64,000 nt of DNA, taken from assembly GCA_023053575.1 (NCBI GenBank), contig JAKZAP010000009.1:23934032-23998031 (forward strand), given 5' to 3'. Made by a program: the position numbers and the translations under genes. The notes under the pieces were generated by a model that was given only the letters and a program-made list of their open reading frames with translations, was not told the origin of the DNA and searched no databases. This DNA comes from Branchinecta lynchi. Its lineage: Eukaryota > Arthropoda > Branchiopoda > Anostraca > Branchinectidae. Shown here piece after piece: positions 1-9,481 of this stretch (the stretch's first letter is position 1; every line of letters begins with the position of its first letter).

Positions 1-210
1 GTTTTACGACATCATGACGATCAGGGTTAAAGTCAATAGATGCTTTTTAGGCTCTTCCTAACAAAGCTTGTAACCTATAACATTTCGTGCATAACGTTTT
101 CAAACACAAAAGATAACATCCTAACTCTTATCTGTGACGCATTATCTGTTGAAACCGCGCATCTTCGTGTTGTCTGTTATGAAACTTCTGACAGTACACT
201 GCTCTGCAAG
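1..210. mobile_element. Partial copy of a TIR element (family H)
   Basis: This stretch matches one end of the element seen more completely at 28808-29253 and again at about 23960-24245. Shared parts are a segment near GAAACCGCGCATC and an end segment close to GAAACTTCTGACAGTA. No coding capacity is visible. The other end lies outside the window. It is probably a non-autonomous DNA transposon; the superfamily is not determined. Confidence 0.45.
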
Positions 211-229
211 AACGACAACTGCCGAATTC

Positions 230-1345
230 ACACTTTCAAAAGTCAGCCCCCCCCCCCCCCCACACACACAAAAAGAATACTTAAGTCCACTCTCATCACA
301 AAGGCCAAAGTTCTTTCCGACCAATTTGACAAATCCTAGGCTCTTGTGCTGGTCATGATGAAAGTGAGATGGCATTTTCAGATACCATGGTCAGTTACCA
401 CGGTCGGGACCTCAGATACCACGTTAATTGGCCAGATAGTCTACGCATTAACTCAAAAGCGACTTTTGACCGTGGCATCAGATCTGATACTATGGTATCC
501 ACAGAAATGCGAGTTCTAATCTACCCGATGAAAAATTTGTAGCCTGCGTAGTAATATGGTAGTAGTACGAAAACGTTGCATGTATACTATGTAATAGCAA
601 AGAATGCTATCATTTAATGTGCCTCAGACTGGTCCAATCTTATGTAGTAGTATCCAGTAGCATCCTGTCTTGCCATAGGAGCATCCAGTCTTGCTAATAG
701 TAGCATATAGTAGTACGCAGTAACACGGTAGCATTGAAGTAGAAGCATGAAGTAGCGTCGTTAGTACTGCATGCTACTTTTTCGTACTACTTCATAGTAC
801 TATTTTGAGATAAATTTTTCATCGAGATGGTAACTGGACCTGCAATTTGTCGTCCTCGCAGTTACCATGGTATCTGGTACCACTGCTCTTCAAAACGACA
901 GCAATTGCCCAATTCGCACTTTTAGAAGTCAGCCCCCCCCCCCCCCCAAAGAAAAAGAATACTTAAATCCACTCTCATCACAAATGCCAAAGTTCTTCCC
1001 ATCCAATTTGAAAAATCCTAGGCTCTTGTGTTGGTGATGATTAAAGTGAGATGGCATTTTCAGATACCAAGGTCAGTTACCAAGGTCGGGACCCTGGTAT
1101 CCGAATAACAGATGCCACGCTAATTGGCCAGATAGTCTACGCATTAACGCAAAAGCGCCTTTCCGATACTATGGTATCTGCAAAAACGCAAGTTCTAACC
1201 TAGAGACTTTTGTGCAAAATGAACTGAAGTAGAGATAGTAAAGATACATGGTATACATAGTACGTAGTATAATATAGACATAGTTTTCCACCGTGGCCTC
1301 AGATACCACGGTAACTGCAAACACGGCATTAGACCGCCTCAGATA
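230..1345. repeat. Direct duplication plus inverted 'GATACCA' repeats
   Basis: About 170 bp at 238-410 (a poly-C run, then AATACTTAAGTCCACTCTC and GTGAGATGGCATTTTCAGAT) is repeated in the same orientation at 930-1095. Around it the sequence is full of short forward and reverse copies of a motif like GATACCACGGTAACTG (360-480, 840-900, 1055-1200, 1290-1350). The same motif set recurs at 31800-32190. No gene is seen; these look like remnants of one inverted-repeat-rich family. Confidence 0.6.
540..810. repeat. GTAGTA-rich low-complexity tract
   Basis: This is a degenerate simple-sequence stretch dominated by TAGTAG, AGTAGCAT and TAGTACG, lying between the two halves of the direct duplication. 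No open frame of note and no gene signal. Confidence 0.6.
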
Positions 1346-1680
1346 CCATACTATATGAAAAAACGTAACTAATGTTGGCTAGTGCAGATCACTTTCCATA
1401 ATGTGTGATTTTCCAAAATAGCGAACTAAGTACGACTGGAAAAGCTACACTGGACTGACGCCTAAACCTCTTCGACTGAAATTGGGCTTCGGATTTTAAT
1501 GTTACGATTATTGTCATTTATTGATTATTACTCATATCTTTGCAAGTTTTAGTAGCTCAAACGATTCGCAAAAAGCTTACCTTTCGAAGGCAGACTCACG
1601 TCCGACAAAAGCACAGCACGCGTGTGATTAGAAACTCTCACTAAGATTTTATAAGTAGTGGACTGAAAGACAAAAATGCT
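1346..1680. other. No gene seen
   Basis: Unique-looking AT-rich sequence between the repeat block and the tRNA-like gene. The last bases, read on the minus strand, hold a T5 run just 3' of the tRNA-like gene. Confidence 0.4.
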
Positions 1681-1751
1681 CCTCAGCCGGGATTGGAACC
1701 CAGGACCTCCTGCTTACAAGGCAGGCGCTCTTACCATTTGAGCTACCGAGG
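1681..1751 (-). tRNA. tRNA-Thr(UGU)-like gene
   Basis: Read on the minus strand this folds as a full cloverleaf of about 71 nt. The acceptor stem CCTCGGT pairs with GCTGAGG with two G-T pairs. The D arm is GCTC/GAGC, and the anticodon loop CTTGTAA gives anticodon TGT. The T arm is CTGGG-TTCCAAT-CCCGG. The discriminator is A and a T5 run (Pol III terminator) follows a few bases later. The internal A and B boxes are in place. It could be a working tRNA gene or the head of a tRNA-derived SINE; no obvious SINE body was recognised. Confidence 0.75.
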
Positions 1752-2159
1752 GGCTTCTGAACTGAGTTCGCAAACCACAACAATAGTCTGGTAGATGCCG
1801 GCCATAGAAACAGTGATCCCGCGCGAAGGCAAATTCATCTAACCAGTTCATATCCCCATGACAACGGAAATTAATAATATTACACAGATGGCACTTTGCA
1901 CAAAGGGCTTGTACCGTGACCAATAAACTATGACCCAAACCATGGTTTATTGGTCTCGGTACAAGTCCCTTGTGTAAAGTGCCGTCTATGTATTATTCTC
2001 AATAAGAATTTTCTGAAGTGATGAATTTGAAAAACTGATTATCGCTTACCCTCGCCTGTGGTCTCCTCTTCCCTCCGTAAGAAGAAAGTGGCGTTGTATC
2101 CCATTTCTTCATCATAATAACGACAGGTGTATTCAACTGCCTCAATGACCTACAAAGGG
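1752..2159. repeat. Hairpin at 1887-1986 in otherwise featureless sequence
   Basis: Bases 1887-1986 form a near-perfect inverted repeat: arms of about 46 bp starting GATGGCACTTTGCACA and ending TGTAAAGTGCCGTC, with a short loop around ACCCAAACC. This is the size of a small foldback element. No gene is seen in the remainder. Confidence 0.6.
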
Positions 2160-2168
2160 AATTCGTTG

Positions 2169-2961
2169 GGGATCGACTAAAACCAGGAAGGGAAGGGAAC
2201 GCGAGAAAAGCAGGAAGGCATACTAAAACCAGGAAGGGCAGACTAAAACGAGGAAGGCTGTCGCCGGAGTTTGCCGCACCGTTCCCTTCCTCTATTTAAT
2301 GTTCTTTGAGGGGTCGGCAACTTTTCAAATTCAAAGTTCACCATCCCTTCCTCGTTTTAGTATCCTGACACGGGTAGGCATTAAGTTCAGTGAGAGGTTG
2401 GCAACTACAAAATTGTAATTCTCCTTTTCATTTCTCGTTCTGATGGTAGGCGACTAAAATCCTCCGAGTCCAGCGAGCGGTCGGCAACTAAGATATTATA
2501 AGTCCACCATTTCCTTCCTCGTTTTAGTACCTTGAAAGTACTAAAACGAGGAAGGAATTGTGGATTCTCAAGTATTAGTCTTTAAGGGGTCGGCAACTAT
2601 TAAAAATGTAAGTAACCTTTTCATTTGTCCTTTTAGTAGCTGGTCACGAGTATTACCTTAAAGGACTAAAACGAGGAAGGAAATGATGGACTTGAAATAT
2701 CTTAGTTGCCGACCCCTCACTGAACTTAATGCCTACCCATGTCAGGATACTAAAACGAGGAAGGGATGGTGAACTTTGAATTTGAAAAGTTGCCGACCCC
2801 TCAAAGAATACAAAATAAAGGAAGGGAGCGGTGCGGCGAATTCTGGCAACAGCCTTCCTCGTTTTAGTCTGCCCTTCCTCGTTTTAGTATGCCCTTCCTG
2901 GTTTTAGTATGTCTTCCTGTTTTTCTCGCGTTCCCTTCCCTTCCTGGTTTTAGTCGATCCC
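2169..2961. mobile_element. Long-TIR foldback element, family C copy 1, with 9-bp TSD
   Basis: Both ends are the same sequence in opposite orientation (GGGATCGACTAAAACCAGGA inward), and the arms stay complementary for much of the element. The flanks carry an exact 9-bp direct repeat AATTCGTTG (2160-2168 and 2962-2970). A 9-bp duplication with long TIRs is typical of Mutator-like elements. No transposase is encoded, so this is non-autonomous. Related copies lie at 35586-36525 and at 47888-48260 plus 51839-52127. Confidence 0.75.
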
Positions 2962-2970
2962 AATTCGTTG

Positions 2971-4844
2971 CTTATTAATACGGTAAGGAAAGTATAACTC
3001 TTAGTCATCCGCACGCGCTATTATACTTTAAGGAGCCTCTTGGTTTTGTTTTCACTATTTCCACACCATCAGTGACGAGGTCTAATAACGGGTACCCGTC
3101 TTTTCGTCCTCCCGTCGATTCACCCACTCGTCATGATGCCCCCAAAATACGTCACATTCCCCACTTTTTCCGACAGTTCGTCTAACCGTCACAAGACCCA
3201 AAATATCCATCAATTCGCCCACCCGCTGATTCGCTCAACCGTTGATTCGCCTAACCGCTGATTCATCCATCCGTCGATTCACCTACCCTTTGTTTCGTCT
3301 ACCCGTCGATTCGCCCACCGTCGATTCGCCCAACCTCGTTTTTCGAAGCATCGATTCACCCACTTCTAAAATCCGTTGAATCTAGCTACTCCACAGAGAG
3401 ATTGCACCCTACCCGAGAAAACAGATATTGCTACACCATCATCACGGGATCATAATGAGAAAGTTTAACGTTAGGGGGTATAGGACTTTCAATTTAGAAA
3501 TTAAAGTATCGGCGGTTGATGATCATTCTGAGCCAGGGACTTGCTGGAATAATGTTAATTGGGCTATTCCTTAATCGTATAAACCCCGGGGCTTCCGCAT
3601 AGTCAAGATCACCCTTCCAGATTTTCATGATAATGATGACCTCAATTTTGCTATTTTTCAACATTTACTACATGTCCCCTTCGCATTTCAAATATCTCTT
3701 GCATCCCAGTCACAACTGTTAATCACTTTCCCTTTCCTTCCTACATTCGCATATTTTTTCTGACTCTCGAATGGATTGCCTCTATTCGTTGTGTAGGCTG
3801 CAATCTCTCTATGATTCACAATATTTGAAACTTCCGCCTTCTTTCTTGGCTAACTGGACAACTGACAATTTCTCCCCGTCATTGAAAGTAAACTTTTCGT
3901 CAACCTTCAGGCTGACTTTGATAAATCGAACGCTCTCAGATTTCACTTGAAAAGTGAATAGAAAGCGGCTTAGAAAGACCAATCATAAACTCGACAGATC
4001 GTCACCTGAAATCCTGTGTACCTTATTTTACCCAATATTTTAATTCTAGTTAAGTCAAATTATATTTTCAAGTTAACAGTGTAGATGGAACGTCCACTTG
4101 TGTAATTATCATGTGTTAATTGCGTGAATGACGATCCAGTGCTAGCGAGTATAATACAAGCTATTAAAGGACCCCTCTTGCTTATTCTGCCTTTTCTAAT
4201 ATACATAGCTCCCATATAGAATTATAAGCTTCTAAAATCCCCATCTTTCTCCATTGTTTCGTTTCGTAACTACGAAGCTTTAGCGATTTTTCGGCGTTGC
4301 CGAGTTTTCCCCTCAACCAAAGAAAAGTTTGCCGGCATCTTCATTTTCCGCTGACAACTCTTTCACACATAAGGATGTGAAAATCTTCTGTTTGTTACTT
4401 CTTTTATTTGCTTAGTTTTCCAACTTTTTAACCACGTCACAGTCAGTTTTCAAACGTTTTGCCTCCAGCCGCCGCGTCTGAGAGCAGGAGGGCTGGATAG
4501 AGTCGACAAGACCTAACAAGAAAATCGCTAAGTTCAAATGGAAAGTAATGGTATTTTCGAAAAACATTTTTTCTGACCAGTTTCATGGAGTAAAGATCAT
4601 TTCTAGTAAGAGTTGTGCTTTAAGGAAATAAAGTACATTATTATTATTAGTTCCAGGGATGCTGTAGGCCGTCTAAGATCTGACTATTACCATCAAGCGA
4701 GCGAAGTGATCAAGGGTAGTGCACGGTTGAGCGCTGCGCAAACGCAGAATTGCACGCATGGTTGGTTCTCAAAGTTAGTTAGTCTGAACTCCCGTCACGG
4801 GAAAGACAGTTTTGTTGGGGAGTGAGTGGGCTTATAATGCTTAC
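2971..4844. other. Intergenic or intronic sequence, no gene found
   Basis: About 1.9 kb without a supported exon. Bases 3085-3370 are a degenerate tandem array of a unit like CCGTCGATTCGCCCA. Bases 3585-3845 are a diverged copy of the segment at 5195-5640 and preserve the site where a MITE sits in that other copy. If the sushi-domain gene runs further down the minus strand, its next exon is not recognisable here. Confidence 0.45.
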
Positions 4845-5026
4845 ACTGACACAGTTCGGCATTGCGGTAGTATTCCATACTGTTCCATCACATGACAGTT
4901 GAACAACGTTCGAACCATCGCTAAATCGATATCCATCCTTGCAAATCACTTTGATAGCAGCATCCTTGTAATCCTTCCAAGAACTATAAGCATGCTCCGG
5001 AATTGACGGGGGTTGGGTGCAGAGTC
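4845..5026 (-). CDS. Sushi/CCP-domain exon
   Basis: On the minus strand the exon follows a TTTCCTAG acceptor and ends at a GTAAGC donor. It encodes about 60 residues with the sushi pattern: LCTQPPSIPEHA at the start, Cys in VICKDGYRF, Cys in QLSCDGTVW, and a final MPNCV, so four cysteines plus the conserved Gly and Trp. It starts in phase 1. With GTAAGC it ends in phase 0; a weaker donor two bases earlier (GTGTAA) would give the phase 1-1 usual for sushi exons. Confidence 0.8.
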
Positions 5027-6720
5027 CTAGGAAACAAGGGAAATTAACAGTAAATATACTGCTTGATAATCATTAACACGTCCGCCTTCGTTTCAGTAGC
5101 CCCTTACTACTCACTTCAGGACGCAAGCTGTCCAACTCGCCCTGACGATAGCAGCTGAATAAAAGCCAGGCTTCACCTTCCGGCTTACCAGACGTCTGGG
5201 GCTTCCGCATATGGTCCATTTACACACTGCGTACAGTCAGAGCGTATTTTGAAATCCGAGCGTATTTTACGCACGTTTTGAGCTTGAAAAGATTTCTAGC
5301 AATACGGACGTATTTGGATACAAAACGGACCGATTTCTCAAATACATCCGTATTGCTGGAAATGTTCTCAAGCTCAAAAGGTGCGTAAAATACGCTCGGA
5401 TTTCAAAATACACTCCGATTTTACGCAGTGTGTAAACCCACCAATAGTCAAGCCAACCCTTCCAGATTTTCATGATAATGATGATGGCTAAATTTGCTGT
5501 TCTTCATCATTTCCTAGATGTCCCCTTTACACTTCAAATATCTCTTGCATCCCAGTCACAACTGTCAAACACTTTCCCTTTTCTTCCCCCACTTGCATAT
5601 TTGTAGTGTCTCTGGAACGGGTTGCCTCTATGGCATCTTCCAGACATCCAGAATCTGGGGTGTCCATTGTCCAACACCCTGGACTTCCAGACGCTTTTGG
5701 CCTGGCTTCACCTTCCAGATCTCTCGACGCAAACGGCTGTCTGGAATCCGAAGGAAAATCTGGAAGGTGAAGCCCCGCTTCAACCAAGTTGTGCCACGAA
5801 TCTTGTCTTTCATGAAGAGCAGTAGCAGTCCAAGCGCCCTAACTACTGGTACTCAAGAATTCCTTCTGCTGAAGTTTGAATAATGCCCGGGCCACATTCA
5901 GTCACATCTGTACGTAATTTGGCTCATTAATTTGGTTATTACCCACTCTTACGTTTCATCCTGCACACCCCTCACACCAGGAACGAAGAAATTCAAGATA
6001 CGTTACCACCATCATCACTCAAAGGTGAACAAAACTAGCTAGAGCGTGTTCCACCCTTCTAACAATAGTTACTATTTCCGTTCCATCCTCACGAAAAGTT
6101 ACTACGCTGACCGTTCCAACCTTGTCGGAATAGTAACTAATAGTTACTATTTTCTTACCATGCTCGGGAGCGTAGTAAGAGTAGTAACCACGCATCTCTG
6201 TAGCGTGATTGGTCGGATTCGCCCCTGGCGTGAGATCCTGCTGGAAAATAGAAAAATTGTTCCAGCCTTGACGGCAAGAAGCCAGAATCGTGACGTCATG
6301 CGTAGTATCTACCGTAAGTAGGGTGGAACACGCTCCTAATGTCAGGGAGTATCGTCTGTGACTGGTCCGAAGTTACGTTTCAGAATGGCGGAGATGGATT
6401 TTTCCATCTCGTCTATTTTACGTTTTCATCATCTTTTCTTTCAAAGACGGTCTTATTACCGGCGTTATTATCACGTGTGACTATAGTGGGGCCTGGGCAT
6501 AGTAGATAAAACTCTACTCTACTTAATATAAGGGACTAACCGAAATACCGACAAAGTACTTACCATTGAATTTCGTTGATTCCACGATAAGTGCGACGGA
6601 GACGCCAATGGCCACAGCTGCTAGCAGAACGACAAAAGTCAGGTACATCAACTTCTTGCTCTTCGTGATTTCTGAGCCTTTGTTTGATGAAGCAGCTGGA
6701 TTGGCGTCGTCAGATGTCAT
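4845..6720 (-). CDS. Type II membrane protein with a sushi/CCP domain (two exons visible)
   Basis: Two minus-strand exons, 6564-6720 and 4845-5026, join in phase 1 and appear to be the start of one host gene. The first gives a short polar N-terminus rich in Ser, Asp and Lys, then a hydrophobic segment (LTFVVLLAAVAIGVSVALIV), as in a type II single-pass protein. The second gives a complete sushi (CCP) module. The protein would sit in the plasma membrane with its sushi domain outside, perhaps in recognition or adhesion. The gene is incomplete here: no stop codon is reached and further exons were not found. Joining these two exons is an inference from phase, strand and order. Confidence 0.65.
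5212..5443. mobile_element. Palindromic MITE, family D copy 1
   Basis: The ends are complementary (inward TTTACACACTGCGTA) and the body is largely palindromic, with repeats of GAGCGTATTTTGAAATCC. Comparing the flanks with the paralogous segment at 3590-3615, which reads CTTCCGCATAGTCAAG without an insert, shows an empty site. The extra sequence here fits insertion at a TA dinucleotide, as in Tc1/mariner-type elements. A second copy is at 41068-41333. Confidence 0.65.
5444..6041. other. No gene seen; duplicated segment
   Basis: The first 200 bp continue the segment shared with 3615-3845. Bases 5690-5770 hold local inverted copies of a CTTCACCTTCCAGAT-like sequence, so several short frames here translate as repeats of each other. 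I regard these as non-coding. Confidence 0.45.
6042..6335. mobile_element. MITE, family E copy 1 (PIF/Harbinger-like)
   Basis: The TIRs are GAGCGTGTTCCACCC and its reverse complement, and the element is 294 bp. It is flanked by a 3-bp direct repeat CTA (6039-6041 and 6336-6338). A related copy at 42330-42604 has TTA duplicated. Three-base T/A-rich duplications and short TIRs suggest the PIF/Harbinger superfamily. No protein is encoded. Confidence 0.75.
6564..6720 (-). CDS. First coding exon: cytoplasmic tail and TM anchor
   Basis: The minus-strand ATG at 6720 opens a 52-codon exon ending at a perfect GTAAGT donor in phase 1. The residues run from a polar start (MTSDDANPAASSNKG) through KSKK to a 20-residue hydrophobic segment, then VESTKFNG. 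An in-frame TTG further upstream is not needed. The 100-base N gap begins about 100 bp upstream, so the promoter may be incomplete. Confidence 0.65.
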
Positions 6721-6821
6721 TGCGGCTCTAACTCCTTTAAAGCACAATGGACACTTCTAATGCTTTATTTTGTATTAACTGCTTCACAAATAAACATTTC
6801 CGACTTCCTTTAGAAGGCGCT

Positions 6822-6921
6822 NNNNNNNNNNNNNNNNNNNNNNNNNNNNNNNNNNNNNNNNNNNNNNNNNNNNNNNNNNNNNNNNNNNNNNNNNNNNNNN
6901 NNNNNNNNNNNNNNNNNNNNN
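6822..6921. other. Assembly gap (100 N)
   Basis: A run of exactly 100 N, a conventional scaffold gap of unknown true size. Anything spanning it is not contiguous evidence. Confidence 1.
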
Positions 6922-7012
6922 GTGCGGTTTTTACGGAAAGTGTGCACATTAGGCCGACTTGATGAATATGACATTTCATTTTGTCAGTAAGTAACGAAGT
7001 TATTTCAAACAA

Positions 7013-7666
7013 GAGCTGGAAGCTCATACGGCACTAGCAAGGCTGGGTCAGATGGAAGTGATGGTCAAAAGTTTCATCCTGATAGCTCCACTCTATGCGT
7101 GTCACAAGATGTCCGGTTCTCCCTCCCCCCCCCCCCAGTCCATCGGATCCTGTCCGGACTTGATATGGGACATGCTGAGTCATGAGTCTTTCAAGATATC
7201 AAGTTTCGTTAAGATCTGACAACCCATTCGAAAGTTATGCTTGTTACTAATTTCCGGATTCTGCCATCTCCCCCTCCACCCACGATAGTCAGATCGGGCA
7301 AGTGACTGTTTCTAAGTCAATCTGGTCTGGTCCCTGAGATGCCTGCCAAGTTTTATCGTCCTAGCCCACCTGGAAGTGTATTAACTACGAATCGCCGGAA
7401 TTCCGGAACCACCCTCCACCTCCACCCACAGTTTCCGAATCCCGTCCAGTCCTGTCAGTGATTTATCTGGAGCGTATGCCTGTTCTTCGCACCAAGTTTC
7501 GTCCTGATCGCTCCACTCTGAGAGTTTCACACGATTTCCGGTTCTCCCCTGCGACTCCCCCCAGATTCGTCGGATCCGGCCCGGACTTGATTTGAGACGT
7601 CTAAGACACGAGATCTTTCCAGATATCAAGTTTTATTAAGATCCAATCACCCGTTCGACAGTTATG
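7013..7666 (+). mobile_element. Left part of a family B element split by the Polinton
   Basis: This begins with AGCTCATACGGCACTAGC, a diverged form of the family B 5' end. It carries the family's pattern of alternating pyrimidine-rich runs and phrases such as AAGTTTCATCCTGATAGCTCC. The matching 3' part resumes right after the Polinton at 21456-21750. Rejoining is shown by the duplicated CATGTC at the two junctions. Larger copies are at 56128-61990. Confidence 0.7.
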
Positions 7667-7672
7667 CATGTC
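7667..7672. repeat. Polinton target-site duplication, left (CATGTC)
   Basis: CATGTC here and at 21456-21461 directly flank the terminal bases AGTAGATATG of the element. A 6-bp duplication is the Polinton hallmark. Confidence 0.95.
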
Positions 7673-8340
7673 AGTAGATATGTAGGCACTTATAAAGCGG
7701 CATTCTGTATACTGGGGCATTCTCTATACTGGGGCATTCTCTATAAAGCGGCATTCTGTATACTGGGGCATTCTCTATACTGGGGCATTCTCTATAAAGC
7801 GGCATTCTGTATACTGGGGCATTCTCTATAAAGCGGCATTCTGTATACTGGGGCATTCTCTATACTGGGGCATTCTCTATAAAGCGGCATTCTGTATACT
7901 GGGGCATTCTCTATACAGCGGCATTCTGTATACTGGGGCATTCTGTATACAGCGGCATTCTGTATACTGGGGTATTCTGTATACTGAGGGATTCAAGGCG
8001 GACTTACTACGCTCGGTTAGGTTAGACTGACTATGCTCGGTTAGGTCAGGTTACTAAGATGCTAAGGGGTTCCCCTTCCCCCCTTCTAGTATATGGTAGT
8101 AGGGGATTATCCTTCTGTTATATATTATAGTTAAACTAATTAGTGTGATGGTAAGAATATAACTAAACTAGTTGGTACGATGATAAAAAATATGATGGTG
8201 ATGAAATGTCTGGTTTCCTACGGATCGTTTTCTTTGTGTCGCTTGGACTTTGCACAGATGGTGATGAAATGTTTGCACCATCTCCTTTGTGTCGCTTGGA
8301 ATATGGGTTTGCACAGATGGTGATGAAATGTCCCCTTTCT
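7673..8340 (+). repeat. Polinton left terminal inverted repeat
   Basis: Complementary to 20975-21455. From the outside it holds the AGTAGATATGTAGG terminus and then a short-period tandem array (about 7683-7990) of units like GCATTCTGTATACTGGG and GCATTCTCTATAAAGCG. A GGTTAGGT-containing stretch follows, then three spaced copies of GATGGTGATGAAATGT (near 8196, 8259, 8318). It is longer than the right repeat because the array is expanded. The spaced copies could be binding sites for replication or integration proteins; that is inference. Confidence 0.9.
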
Positions 8341-8438
8341 GACACTTGCCATAGACAAGCTGTTAATTGGCAAACACCCCAATCCCCCCGCACCTGGCTT
8401 TTGGGAAATATGCTTCAGTTGCCTGAGAAACCTCAACT
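8341..8438. promoter_or_regulatory. Leader region of the Polinton polymerase gene
   Basis: About 100 bp of unique sequence between the end of the left TIR and the first ATG at 8439. Its position implies promoter or 5' UTR. I see no clear TATA box close to the ATG. Confidence 0.3.
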
Positions 8439-8708
8439 ATGGAGGTGAACGAATCTGACGATAGTTTTTGTGAATTTCTCGAAAGTGAGGACGGCCAGAA
8501 TTATCTGTTAAATACTTTACCACAATATGAAAGACAGCGTGAAATGGAACAAGACAGTTTTGCTGAGTTCATGGAAACTGAGGAGGGTCAGAATTACATG
8601 ACAAACATTTTACCGCAATACGACAGAACAATGGGAGAAGACGAAGCATGTGACCCGTTTGCCGGAACAGAACTGGATTTAAACAACGTTTCCTGTGATG
8701 ATTGCGAT
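8439..8708 (+). CDS. POLB exon 1: acidic N-terminal region with internal repeat
   Basis: The ATG at 8439 opens 90 codons ending at a GTAAGT donor in phase 0. The peptide is strongly acidic and has a duplicated motif: FCEFLESEDGQNYLLNTLPQ and then FAEFMETEEGQNYMTNILPQ, about 30 residues apart. No known domain is recognised. Without splicing the frame would end three codons later. That it belongs to the polymerase rests on the phase-0 joins to exons 2 and 3; it could instead be a separate small gene. Confidence 0.65.
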
Positions 8709-9118
8709 GTAAGTTATTAAAACTAATTAGCGTTTAAGTTATGCTTTCATAATCGTTCGATCCCTAGGTATGATTTTCACGCGATCGATTCTGACGACAC
8801 TACACTGATTTCTACGTTTTCCGCGCCGTGTTATCGCACTACCGACGGGAACTATCTTAGCACTTAGAACTAAGAATTTAAAATATTTAAACTACTACTA
8901 TGATCCATATCGAACCTTTAAAATAGAAGTAACCACTAATTAAATCATATCCAAACCTTAAAGTAGAACTTAACACTATTTTAATTATACATAATCCTCA
9001 AACTAGAATGGAAAAGTAATTAAATCATATCCAACCCTTAAAGTAGAACTTAACACTATTCCAAACCGTTACAGAGACATATGTATAAGATTTATAACAC
9101 GTTTTCATTTCTTTTTAG
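8709..9118 (+). other. POLB intron 1 (predicted)
   Basis: Starts GTAAGT and ends with a pyrimidine tract and TTTTTAG. It is AT-rich, with near-repeated lines AATCATATCCAAACCTTAAA and AATCATATCCAACCCTTAAA in the middle. Its codon pattern is unlike the flanking open frames. Confidence 0.7.
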
Positions 9119-9481
9119 GATGAAGGGTGTCTGCTTCGAGTATCGAAACGTATTCGAGAAAAAGAAGAAGAAGTTCAAACAAAGCGGGCCAGGCTAGAAC
9201 CGCAAGCCTGCAGTACTCCTCTCCCCAACACACCCCAAGAACTGGAAGAGGCGCGATTTTCGCCAATAAACACACCCTCACTACGTACCTTGGATATTTC
9301 GGACTGGTCGGATTTCGAGTTTGACGAGGATCTGTTTCGACAGGAATGTGAACCCTTAAACCAGACTGGAGGTGGGCTTCTCGCGATTGAAAGTCCTGAA
9401 AGACCTGTCTCGTTTGAAGCTCAGCGAATTCCATCTTCGTTGGATGTTATACATGAATCTCCAGAACCAGAACCTCTTCCG
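9119..9481 (+). CDS. POLB exon 2: charged, proline-containing linker
   Basis: After the AG acceptor the frame stays open in phase 0 for 121 codons. It begins DEGCLLRVSKRIREKEEEV, then a basic stretch and an acidic stretch around SDWSDFEFDEDLFRQ, and ends near ESPEPEPLP. The exit is best explained by a GC-AG intron: GCAAGT at 9482-9487 keeps phase 0 with exon 3, whereas the GT four bases later would shift frame. Low complexity, probably disordered; function unknown. Confidence 0.65.

Noticed and set aside
5518..5883. 121-codon frame and overlapping antisense frames
   Set aside because: Contain inverted copies of the same CTTCACCTTCCAGAT-like sequence and no domain.
7683..7990. Regular short repeats resembling a CRISPR array
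   Set aside because: Contiguous tandem units without unique spacers, inside a Polinton TIR of a eukaryotic genome.
9105..9434. 109-codon antisense frame over POLB exon 2
   Set aside because: Shadow of the plus-strand coding exon; no start context or domain.
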